DNA of 11,735 nt, taken from an uncultured Eubacteriales bacterium (lineage in GTDB: Bacteria > Bacillota > Clostridia > Lachnospirales > CAG-274). The stretch lies in the NCBI GenBank assembly GCA_902497185.1, contig CABVEG010000025.1, forward strand, positions 1 through 11,735, given 5' to 3'. This document shows positions 1 to 5,772 of this stretch, one piece after another. The notes beneath the pieces are model-generated. The model had not been told where the DNA came from, searched no databases, and worked only from the letters and a program-made list of their open reading frames with translations. A program made the position numbers and the translations under genes. Every line of letters begins with the position of its first letter. Positions within the stretch are counted from its first letter, which is position 1.

Positions 1-248
1 GGAATCCGTTGCTTTTTACAGCAATAAGATTAATAATTGGTGCTACAAATATATAAATTCTATTAGCCGTAATTCAAGCTCAGTACTTAATAATTACTAT
101 AGCAATTACATAACATGGTATATGAAGATTTTTATGGTTTTGACATTACCTAATGACCATAGCTTTTGGAAGGTAAGTTGATTTTAATATATTTATAAAG
201 AGGCACATATTTTTGAAAATATTGTTAAGCTAATAATTAATTTTGTTA
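1..248. other. Left-edge stretch with no confident gene
   Basis: This AT-rich stretch lies upstream of the hairpin terminator. Two + strand frames are open from the left edge. One runs from base 2 to a TGA at 179-181 (59 codons, rich in Asn, Ser and Tyr, with no family I recognise). The other runs from base 3 to a TAA at 54-56 and would give a short hydrophobic tail (about 17 residues, containing AIRLIIGATNI). Either could be the 3' end of a gene that begins outside the window, and the terminator at 249-299 fits such a gene. Neither has enough character to be called. The minus strand shows only very short frames. Two imperfect palindromes are present (92-107 and 133-161). No tRNA, rRNA or known riboswitch is recognisable. 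Confidence 0.4.
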
Positions 249-299
249 AAAAACAAGGTAACAGTTTCTGATAATTGAAATTGTCTGCCTTGTTTTTTT
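249..299 (+). terminator. Long hairpin terminator upstream of the ttcA operon
   Basis: An outer stem pairs bases 249-258 (AAAAACAAGG) with 288-297 (CCTTGTTTTT). It continues inward through a wobble and a one-base bulge into a second stem, 261-268 (ACAGTTTC) with 277-284 (GAAATTGT), and a loop at 269-276. A run of T follows the right arm, so it reads as a rho-independent terminator on the + strand. The A-run on the left arm also gives a T-run on the minus strand, so it could work in both directions. It most likely ends transcription of a gene lying to the left of the window and insulates the promoter at 355-383. Confidence 0.75.
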
Positions 300-354
300 G
301 CTTGTGAATATTTGAAATATTATTGGCTGCTTAAAATGCCTATTTTACCTTTAT

Positions 355-383
355 TTGACTTTATTGGTAATATGGTATATAAT
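355..383 (+). promoter_or_regulatory. Sigma-A type promoter for the ttcA operon
   Basis: The -35 hexamer TTGACT (355-360) is followed by a 17-base spacer and a perfect -10 TATAAT (378-383). Transcription would begin near base 390, leaving a short leader of about 30 bases before the ATG at 421. No long leader is left for a riboswitch. This promoter probably drives the five co-directional genes up to the terminator at 4812-4842, because the spaces between them are very small. Confidence 0.85.
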
Positions 384-408
384 GTTATGTAGAATTTTAC
401 GAATAGTT

Positions 409-414
409 GGAGGA
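409..414 (+). promoter_or_regulatory. Ribosome binding site that sets the ttcA start
   Basis: GGAGGA at 409-414 lies 6 bases before the ATG at 421. An upstream in-frame TTG at 355 would extend the protein by 22 residues, but that TTG is part of the -35 box and would lie outside the transcript. The ATG at 421 is therefore the real start. Confidence 0.88.
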
Positions 415-420
415 TTGTAT

Positions 421-1143
421 ATGAAAATGCAGCAGATGCTTAGTCTTGTTAGGCGAGCTGTGCAAGATTACAATATGATAGAAGATGGGGACAGAATTGC
501 TGTTGGAATTTCAGGAGGTAAGGACAGCCTTTCAATGCTGGCTGTTTTAAAGGCGTTGCAGAGATTTTATCCAAAGCATTTTGAACTTGAAGCAATTACA
601 GTAAATGTTGGCTTTGAGGGTATGGATTTTACTCCCATTCAAAAATTTTGTGATGAAATAGGGGTTAATTATCACATTGTAAATACTGATATAGCTGAAA
701 TAGTATTTAAGGAAAGAAAAGAAAAGAATCCCTGTGCTCTTTGTGCCAAAATGAGAAAGGGAGCATTAAATACTAAGGTTGATGAGCTTGGCTGTAACAA
801 AATTGCTTTAGGTCACAATAAGGACGATGTAATTGAAACCTTTTTAATGGCATTATTGTATGAGGGCAGAATACATTGCTTTAGTCCTTATACATTTTTA
901 AGCAGGCAAAAGATAGCCTCAATAAGACCTTTGATTTATGTACCTGAAAAAGATGTTATTGGCTTTGCAAAAAAAGAAAATCTGCCTGTTGTTAAAAATA
1001 AGTGCCCCGTTGACGGCAAAACAACAAGAGAGGATATAAAAAATTTAATTAAGGAGTTTGCTTTAAAATATGACCATTTTGAGGACAGAACATTTAATGC
1101 AATAAAAAGGTCGTATTTAGAAGGTTGGAAGGTTGATGACTAA
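421..1143 (+). CDS. ttcA: TtcA-like tRNA sulfurtransferase (PP-loop ATPase)
   Basis: This 240-residue protein belongs to the TtcA/TilS PP-loop ATPase superfamily. Family members activate a tRNA base by adenylation. TtcA then replaces the oxygen of cytidine 32 with sulfur, using an iron-sulfur cluster. Visible features are the PP-loop SGGKDS (residues 31-36), a CxxC pair (C105, C108), the GHNKDD motif (131-136) and a lone C-terminal cysteine in NKCPVDGK (C195). The three cysteines match the positions that hold the cluster in E. coli TtcA (C122, C125, C222). It is shorter than E. coli TtcA and lacks the second C-terminal cysteine of the PCNLC-type motif. It is the first gene after the promoter, and its stop codon overlaps the next start by one base. 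The family is clear. The exact tRNA position and base (2-thiocytidine 32) is inferred, since Gram-positive members are less studied and some relatives modify other positions. Confidence 0.85.
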   Translation: MKMQQMLSLVRRAVQDYNMIEDGDRIAVGISGGKDSLSMLAVLKALQRFYPKHFELEAITVNVGFEGMDFTPIQKFCDEIGVNYHIVNTDIAEIVFKERKEKNPCALCAKMRKGALNTKVDELGCNKIALGHNKDDVIETFLMALLYEGRIHCFSPYTFLSRQKIASIRPLIYVPEKDVIGFAKKENLPVVKNKCPVDGKTTREDIKNLIKEFALKYDHFEDRTFNAIKRSYLEGWKVDD

Positions 1144-2186
1144 TGGCTGCATACCATGAGGAAGTTAAAAATAAACTGACACTGAAACTAAGAGAAATTT
1201 TAAAAGAGCTGCCGAATTTTTGCAGAGAGTATTTCCTCTCTCTTGCCAATAATACTGAAATAAGAACAAGGGTAGCCTATGGATATGACCTTAAAATTTT
1301 TTTTGGTTTTTTGGTTGAGGAGTGTCCCAAATTTGAAGGAAAGAATATTAAGGATATTACCATTGAGGACTTAGGAAAAGTTACTGCTACGGATCTTAAT
1401 GAATTTATGGGTTATACAGAATATTACATAAATTCGGAAGGCGAGGAAATGTCTAATAAGGAAAAAGGCAAGTCAAGAAAGTTGGCGGCAGTAAGGAGTT
1501 TGTTTAAGTATTTTTATCGAATGGAAAAAATAACTGCAAATCCTGCTGCACTTGTAGAAACTCCTAAGATACACGAAAAGGAAATTGTAAGGCTGGAGCC
1601 TAATGAAACGGCAGAGCTTTTAGATGTAATTGAGAATGGTGAAAAACTGACTGATGGTGAAAAAAGATATTTTGGTAAAAACGGTAAAAGAGATTTGGCA
1701 ATAGTCACTCTGCTTTTAGGCACGGGAATGAGAGTTTCGGAGTGCGTCGGAATTGATATAAATGACGTTAATTTTGATGTAAACGGTGTCAAAATTACAC
1801 GTAAGGGCGGAAATGAAATGGTAGTTTATTTTGGCAATGAGGTAGAAAAGGCACTCCGTGATTATTTAGAAGAAAGAGTTAAAATAGAGCCAAAGCAGGG
1901 TAGTGAAAATGCATTATTTCTTTCTATGCAGAATAGGAGAATAGGTGTGCGTTCTGTTGAAAAGCTTGTTAAAAAATATGCTCAAAAGGTTACTGTCCTT
2001 AAAAAAATATCTCCTCACAAACTGAGAAGTACCTACGGTACAACCCTTTACAATGAAACGGGAGATATTTATTTGGTTGCAGATGTTCTTGGACATAAGG
2101 ATGTAAATACTACAAGAAAGCATTATGCACAAATGCAGGATGACAACAGACGAAAGGCAGCAAGAGCTGTAAAATTAAGAGATTAA
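1143..2186 (+). CDS. XerS-like tyrosine recombinase
   Basis: This 347-residue phage-integrase-family recombinase cuts and rejoins DNA through a covalent 3'-phosphotyrosine. An N-terminal SAM-like core-binding domain (about 15-140) is followed by the catalytic domain (about 150-340). All catalytic residues are visible: R197 (GTGMRVSE), K221 (ITRKGG), H292 and R295 (PHKLR), H318 (LGHKD) and the nucleophile Y328 (KHYAQ). Length and motif spacing resemble streptococcal XerS (about 356 residues) more than XerC/XerD (about 300). Shared features include a long inter-domain insert before a KRDLAI-type segment, the TRKGG strand and an ALFL...SVEKLVKKY segment. The start overlaps the stop of the ttcA-like gene (TAATG). 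This coupling to a housekeeping gene, with no excisionase, phage gene or attachment site nearby, argues for a chromosomal role such as dimer resolution rather than a mobile-element integrase. That role is inferred. It could also be an uncharacterised Clostridial Xer paralogue. Confidence 0.85.
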   Translation: MAAYHEEVKNKLTLKLREILKELPNFCREYFLSLANNTEIRTRVAYGYDLKIFFGFLVEECPKFEGKNIKDITIEDLGKVTATDLNEFMGYTEYYINSEGEEMSNKEKGKSRKLAAVRSLFKYFYRMEKITANPAALVETPKIHEKEIVRLEPNETAELLDVIENGEKLTDGEKRYFGKNGKRDLAIVTLLLGTGMRVSECVGIDINDVNFDVNGVKITRKGGNEMVVYFGNEVEKALRDYLEERVKIEPKQGSENALFLSMQNRRIGVRSVEKLVKKYAQKVTVLKKISPHKLRSTYGTTLYNETGDIYLVADVLGHKDVNTTRKHYAQMQDDNRRKAARAVKLRD

Positions 2187-2196
2187 TGGTGGTAAT

Positions 2197-2997
2197 ATGG
2201 AATATACAAATAAAGCTCTTGAACTTATAGACAATGAAAAGTGGTATGATGCTCAATGTGTGCTTAAGGAGGCTGTTGAGAAAGAGCCTTGCTGTGAAAG
2301 CTATAACAATCTAGGTGTATTTTACATTGATAATGGGATACAGTATAAAAATAAGGCATCGAAAGAGGCAAGGGAACTGGGATATAAGTATTTAAAAATA
2401 GCTGAGCACTGCGATTTAAATTATAAAAACTTAATTGCTCTTGCTGAATATAACTACCATTATGGCAATACAGATGATGCCTGCAAGCTTTATAAAAAAG
2501 CATCGGAGCTTGATAAAAATTATCTTGTTTACAATAACCTTGCCTGTGGCTGCTATAAACTTGGAGGTTATATTAAGGCAGCAATGTATTTTGATAAGGC
2601 TTTAAAAATTGCAAATAAAAATATTGATGATATTAAAATATCATATTGTTACGCAATGCTTAAATGTAAAGAGGATTACAGTGATATTTTGAGTACAATT
2701 AGTGATGAAAACTGGACTGTTCTTGACCGTTTTGTGCTTTATTTCTTCAATGGTGATATTGAAAAGGCTTATAGTCTTTCAAATAGGGTTATAGAGGAAT
2801 GGGAGTTTAATTTGTCTGTCCTTGGAATGCTTTATGAATGTATTGAGCAGAATAATGTGACAGAGTTTAATAAATTTGACGGCGAAATTTTGAAGCTTGT
2901 CAGCAACAGGATAAAAAGAACAAAAATAATAAATGAATACAGTTATACACCTGTTATGCTGTGGCAGTGTAAGTATATAGGGTGTGATAAGCATTAA
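2197..2997 (+). CDS. Tetratricopeptide repeat protein
   Basis: This 266-residue protein has no signal peptide or membrane segment and is likely cytoplasmic. At least three TPR-like helical hairpins can be read: residues about 3-36 (AQCVLKEAVEKEP), 78-107 (ACKLYKKASELDK) and 109-142 (YNNLACGCYKLGGYIKAAMYF up to its first 20 residues, then DKALKIA). The second half (about 145-266) looks helical, rich in aromatic residues and Cys, with weaker repeats. TPRs bind other proteins or peptides; the partner cannot be told from the sequence. It begins 10 bases after the recombinase stop, behind a weak GGTGG site at 2188-2192, which suggests translation partly coupled to the gene before. The next gene follows after 23 bases. 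No catalytic motif is seen. Confidence 0.8.
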   Translation: MEYTNKALELIDNEKWYDAQCVLKEAVEKEPCCESYNNLGVFYIDNGIQYKNKASKEARELGYKYLKIAEHCDLNYKNLIALAEYNYHYGNTDDACKLYKKASELDKNYLVYNNLACGCYKLGGYIKAAMYFDKALKIANKNIDDIKISYCYAMLKCKEDYSDILSTISDENWTVLDRFVLYFFNGDIEKAYSLSNRVIEEWEFNLSVLGMLYECIEQNNVTEFNKFDGEILKLVSNRIKRTKIINEYSYTPVMLWQCKYIGCDKH

Positions 2998-3020
2998 ATA
3001 AAAGAAAAGAGGTTGATCAT

Positions 3021-3806
3021 ATGTATAAAGTATTGACAATAGCGGGAAGTGACTGTAGCGGAGGTGCAGGTATTCAGGCGGACATTAAGACAATAACAGC
3101 CCATGGTATGTACGCAATGTCAGCAATAACATCCCTTACTGCACAAAACACAACGGGAGTTTACGGTGTTTATGATTCTACTCCTGAATTTCTTGCTAGT
3201 CAGCTTGATTGTATATTTAATGATATTGAGCCTGATGCAGTTAAAATAGGTATGGTATCTGATAAGGAACTTATAAATATAATAGCTAAAAAGCTAAGAG
3301 AATATAAGGCTAAAAATGTTGTACTTGACCCTGTTATGGTGGCAACAAGCGGCAGTAAACTTTTAAAGGATGATGCTATTGATGCCCTTGTTAATGAGCT
3401 TATGCCTGTTGCAAGGCTTATTACTCCTAATCTTGGCGAAGCCGGGGCTTTGCTTGGCAGAGAAATTAAAACTGTTGATGAAATGAGGATAGCAGCTAAG
3501 GAACTTGGGGAAAAATATAGTTGTGGTGTACTTGTTAAAGGTGGTCATTTAGATGAAAAGGCTACAGATGTTTTGTTTGACAGGGATAAATTTTTTGAAT
3601 TTACATCAGAGAGAGTACACACTAAAAATACCCATGGTACAGGCTGCACGTTAAGCTCTGCAATAGCTTGCAATATAGCTAAGGGATGCAGTCTTGAGGA
3701 AAGCGTTAAAAATGCTAAGGATTATTTAACCGGTGCATTAAAGGCGGGTCTTGATTTGGGAAAGGGCAACGGTCCCGTGAATCATTGTTATAAAATAGGT
3801 GACTAA
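3021..3806 (+). CDS. thiD: Hydroxymethylpyrimidine / phosphomethylpyrimidine kinase ThiD
   Basis: This 261-residue ribokinase-fold enzyme phosphorylates 4-amino-5-hydroxymethyl-2-methylpyrimidine, and then its monophosphate, to give the diphosphate used for thiamin phosphate synthesis. Full-length family motifs are present: the substrate-site GSDCSGGAGIQAD (residues 9-21), TAQNT (40-44), DPVM (103-106), TPNLGE (135-140), KGGH (173-176), the anion-hole and catalytic segment NTHGTGCT (203-210) and the C-terminal GPVNH (251-255). These closely parallel E. coli ThiD. The start is supported by AAGAGG at 3007-3012, 8 bases before the ATG. No TPP riboswitch fits in the 23-base gap before it, so thiamin control, if any, is not local. 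No other thi gene is in the window. Some ThiD-like enzymes also phosphorylate pyridoxine, so that side activity is possible. Confidence 0.93.
   Translation: MYKVLTIAGSDCSGGAGIQADIKTITAHGMYAMSAITSLTAQNTTGVYGVYDSTPEFLASQLDCIFNDIEPDAVKIGMVSDKELINIIAKKLREYKAKNVVLDPVMVATSGSKLLKDDAIDALVNELMPVARLITPNLGEAGALLGREIKTVDEMRIAAKELGEKYSCGVLVKGGHLDEKATDVLFDRDKFFEFTSERVHTKNTHGTGCTLSSAIACNIAKGCSLEESVKNAKDYLTGALKAGLDLGKGNGPVNHCYKIGD
3797..3801 (+). promoter_or_regulatory. Ribosome binding site that sets the asparaginase-like start
   Basis: AGGTG at 3797-3801, inside the end of thiD, lies 6 bases before the ATG at 3808. An in-frame GTG at 3799 would overlap this site, so the ATG is preferred. The ATG comes one base after the thiD stop, which indicates coupled translation. 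Confidence 0.65.
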
Positions 3807-3807
3807 T

Positions 3808-4806
3808 ATGAAAAAAATACTTGTAATATTAACAGGAGGAACAATAGGCAGCAAATCTGAAAATGGTACTGTTAATGTAAGTCCTGAGGCGGCTTATAGT
3901 ATTGTTGGTTATTATTATGATAAATATGGCAAAGACATTGAATTTGATGTAATTCAGCCTATAAATGTGTTAAGTGAAAATTTTACTGCTGATATATGGC
4001 TTGAATTATGTAATTGTCTTGATAATATTAATTTTGATAATTATAGAGGAATAATTATTTGTCACGGTTCTGATACACTGTCATATACAGCTAATTTAGT
4101 CGGTATGCTTTATAACAGTTTGCCGTTGCCTGTTGTTCTTATTGCGGCTAATTATGAACTTGATAACGAAAAGAGTAATGGCATAATTAATTTCAGAAGT
4201 GCCCTTTGCCTTATCAGGTCTGTTAATAGGGGTGTATTTGTTGCTTACAGTAATGATAAAGGTGATAAGGATATTTATATTGCCACAAGAATTATTGAAG
4301 CTGATCCATATCTGGACCAGTACAGAAGTTTTGACGGTAAGCCATGGGGGAATATTGTTGACGACAGCCTTGTTGTGAATATGGCACCAAGTGTTGAAGA
4401 ATTGAATTCTTTTAAGCCTTTAAGTATAAAAAGACCGAATAATTTTAATAATAGGGTGATGCTTATACACCCCTATCCTAATATGGATTACAGAAATATA
4501 AATCTTGACGGAGTAAGTGCAGTAGTTCACTATATGTATCATTCTGCTACAGCTTGTGTAGCAGGAAAGAATACGTCTGTTGTAAACTTTGCCAAAAGGT
4601 GTAAGGAATTGGGCGTTAAATTATATGCTGCTTCATTTAAGGACAGAAATATTGAAACAGCTTATGCGTCAAGCAGAGAAATATTAAAAGAAGGTATAAT
4701 ACCTCTTTTTAATATTTCTGCTGAGGCTGCATATATTAAGGTGCTTATAGCAGAAAACAGTGAAAGATTTGATGTTAATAAAACTATTTATTTTGAAGAT
4801 TTATAA
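3808..4806 (+). CDS. Divergent asparaginase-fold protein
   Basis: This 332-residue protein has the two-domain bacterial asparaginase/glutaminase fold. The N-terminal TGGTIGS (residues 9-15) supplies the nucleophilic threonine, T12. HGSDT (86-90) matches the second catalytic segment HGTDT, but Ser88 replaces the usual Thr while Asp89 is kept. The region where classical enzymes carry the active-site lysine (K162 in E. coli AnsB) reads IATRIIEADPY (158-168), with no lysine aligned. The usual GAMRP and ADGP.N segments are changed to AANYEL and KSNGIINF (113-118, 122-129). No signal peptide is seen, so it is cytoplasmic. It is the last gene of the operon and ends at a terminator. The family is clear. 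Activity on asparagine is uncertain: it may be a weak asparaginase, act on another amide, or have a binding role. Confidence 0.8.
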   Translation: MKKILVILTGGTIGSKSENGTVNVSPEAAYSIVGYYYDKYGKDIEFDVIQPINVLSENFTADIWLELCNCLDNINFDNYRGIIICHGSDTLSYTANLVGMLYNSLPLPVVLIAANYELDNEKSNGIINFRSALCLIRSVNRGVFVAYSNDKGDKDIYIATRIIEADPYLDQYRSFDGKPWGNIVDDSLVVNMAPSVEELNSFKPLSIKRPNNFNNRVMLIHPYPNMDYRNINLDGVSAVVHYMYHSATACVAGKNTSVVNFAKRCKELGVKLYAASFKDRNIETAYASSREILKEGIIPLFNISAEAAYIKVLIAENSERFDVNKTIYFEDL

Positions 4807-4811
4807 TGCCT

Positions 4812-4842
4812 AAAAGGCCTGAATTTTAAATTCGGGTCTTTT
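4812..4842 (+). terminator. Rho-independent terminator of the ttcA-thiD operon
   Basis: AAAAGGCCTGAAT (4812-4824) pairs with ATTCGGGTCTTTT (4830-4842), using two G-U wobbles, around a five-base loop (4825-4829). The right arm ends in TTTT and AT-rich sequence. It begins 5 bases after the asparaginase-like stop and separates the housekeeping operon from the polysaccharide operon. Confidence 0.85.
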
Positions 4843-4880
4843 AATATTATATTAAATTTTATAAAGTAGTAAAAAAACTG

Positions 4881-4909
4881 TTTATTTTACATAAAAAATA
4901 GTGTATAAT
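4881..4909 (+). promoter_or_regulatory. Probable promoter of the polysaccharide operon
   Basis: A perfect TATAAT lies at 4904-4909. The best-spaced -35 (17 bases) is TTTATT at 4881-4886, a weak match. TGTTTA at 4879-4884 is an alternative with a 19-base spacer. Its position, between the terminator and the first exporter gene, supports it. The weak -35 suggests low basal strength or the need for an activator, which is inference. Confidence 0.5.
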
Positions 4910-4928
4910 TAAAGTTATATTATAAAAT

Positions 4929-4935
4929 GGAGAGG
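4929..4935 (+). promoter_or_regulatory. Ribosome binding site that sets the wzm start
   Basis: GGAGAGG at 4929-4935 lies 6 bases before the ATG at 4942. An earlier in-frame ATG at 4927 overlaps the start of this site and has no such site of its own, so 4942 is chosen. Confidence 0.75.
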
Positions 4936-4941
4936 TGTGCC

Positions 4942-5760
4942 ATGAACTATACTAAGGCTTTTTTTAAAAATATATACAGTATGTTATCTAAGGATAACCG
5001 ACTATTATGGTCATTGGCGGTTAATGATTTTAAAACAAAATTTGCCGGTTCATATTTTGGTATAATATGGGCATTTGTGCAGCCTGTATGTACTATTCTT
5101 GTTTTTTGGTTTGTGTTTCAGCTTGGGTTTAAAAGCCAGGATGTTGGAGATGTTCCCTTTGTTTTGTGGTTAATGACCGGACTGATTCCATGGTTCTTTT
5201 TTTCAGAAGCCTGGAATTCGGCAACTAATGCTTTTATAGAGTACAGCTATTTAGTTAAAAAGGTAGTTTTTAAGATTAATATTTTACCTATAATTAAAAT
5301 TATTTCTGCTTTGTTTGTGCATTTGTTTTTTATTGTGTTTATGCTTGTTATTTATGCCTGCTATGGTATAAAGTTTGATTTGTATGTTTTACAGATTTTG
5401 TATTATGGGATTTGTATGATAGTTCTAGTTACCGTGCTTAGCTTTATTACAGCTCCTTTAGTGGTGTTTTTTAAGGATTTGACCCAGATAATGAATATTG
5501 TTTTGCAGTTTGCCATGTGGCTTACTCCGATTATGTGGAACATTGATACTATGGAAATATCTAATACTACAAAAATTTTGTTTAAGCTAAACCCAATGTA
5601 TTATATTGTACAGGGATACAGGGACAGTCTTATTTATAAAAACATTTTTTTCTTTAATATAAAGCAGACAATATATTTTTGGTTGTTAATTATAATATTT
5701 GCATTTATAGGAAAGCACATTTATAAAAGGCTTAAACCTCATTTTGCAGATGTTTTATAA
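4942..5760 (+). CDS. wzm: Wzm-type ABC-2 polysaccharide export permease
   Basis: This 272-residue integral membrane protein is the transmembrane half of an ABC exporter that moves a lipid-linked polysaccharide across the cytoplasmic membrane. An amphipathic N-terminus (1-37) precedes YFGIIWAFVQPV (38-49), the family's first membrane entry. About six membrane segments can be read (about 41-61, 75-90, 112-140, 150-178, 184-200, 243-259). Family signatures are FKDLTQ (177-182), LTPIMW (194-199) and NPMYYIVQGYR (217-227). The length is normal for the family. The ATPase partner follows after 12 bases. Close relatives include TagG/TarG teichoic acid exporters and Wzm O-antigen exporters; the partner's C-terminal domain favours the Wzm/Wzt type. 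The transported glycan cannot be named. Confidence 0.92.
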   Translation: MNYTKAFFKNIYSMLSKDNRLLWSLAVNDFKTKFAGSYFGIIWAFVQPVCTILVFWFVFQLGFKSQDVGDVPFVLWLMTGLIPWFFFSEAWNSATNAFIEYSYLVKKVVFKINILPIIKIISALFVHLFFIVFMLVIYACYGIKFDLYVLQILYYGICMIVLVTVLSFITAPLVVFFKDLTQIMNIVLQFAMWLTPIMWNIDTMEISNTTKILFKLNPMYYIVQGYRDSLIYKNIFFFNIKQTIYFWLLIIIFAFIGKHIYKRLKPHFADVL

Positions 5761-5772
5761 AGGAGTTTTTTT

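Noticed and set aside
2..181. 59-codon open frame entering from the left edge
   Set aside because: It may be the end of a real gene, but its composition is unconvincing and another frame also gives a plausible tail, so it is not listed as a CDS.
355..420. N-terminal extension of the TtcA-like protein from a TTG at 355
   Set aside because: The TTG is part of the -35 box, and the strong ribosome binding site points to the ATG at 421.
1514..1792. Minus-strand open frame of 92 codons inside the recombinase gene
   Set aside because: It is antisense to a gene with all catalytic motifs, and its product is a Ser/Phe/Pro-rich shadow with no domain.
1143..2186. Integrase of a phage or integrative element
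   Set aside because: There is no excisionase, cargo, attachment repeat or tRNA target nearby; the gene overlaps a housekeeping gene and resembles XerS.
2998..3020. TPP riboswitch before thiD
   Set aside because: The gap is only 23 bases and thiD sits inside an operon; there is no room for the aptamer.
1914..3548. Several other short minus-strand open frames (1914-2132, 2264-2503, 2779-3039, 3363-3548)
   Set aside because: All lie antisense to well-supported genes and have no recognisable domain.
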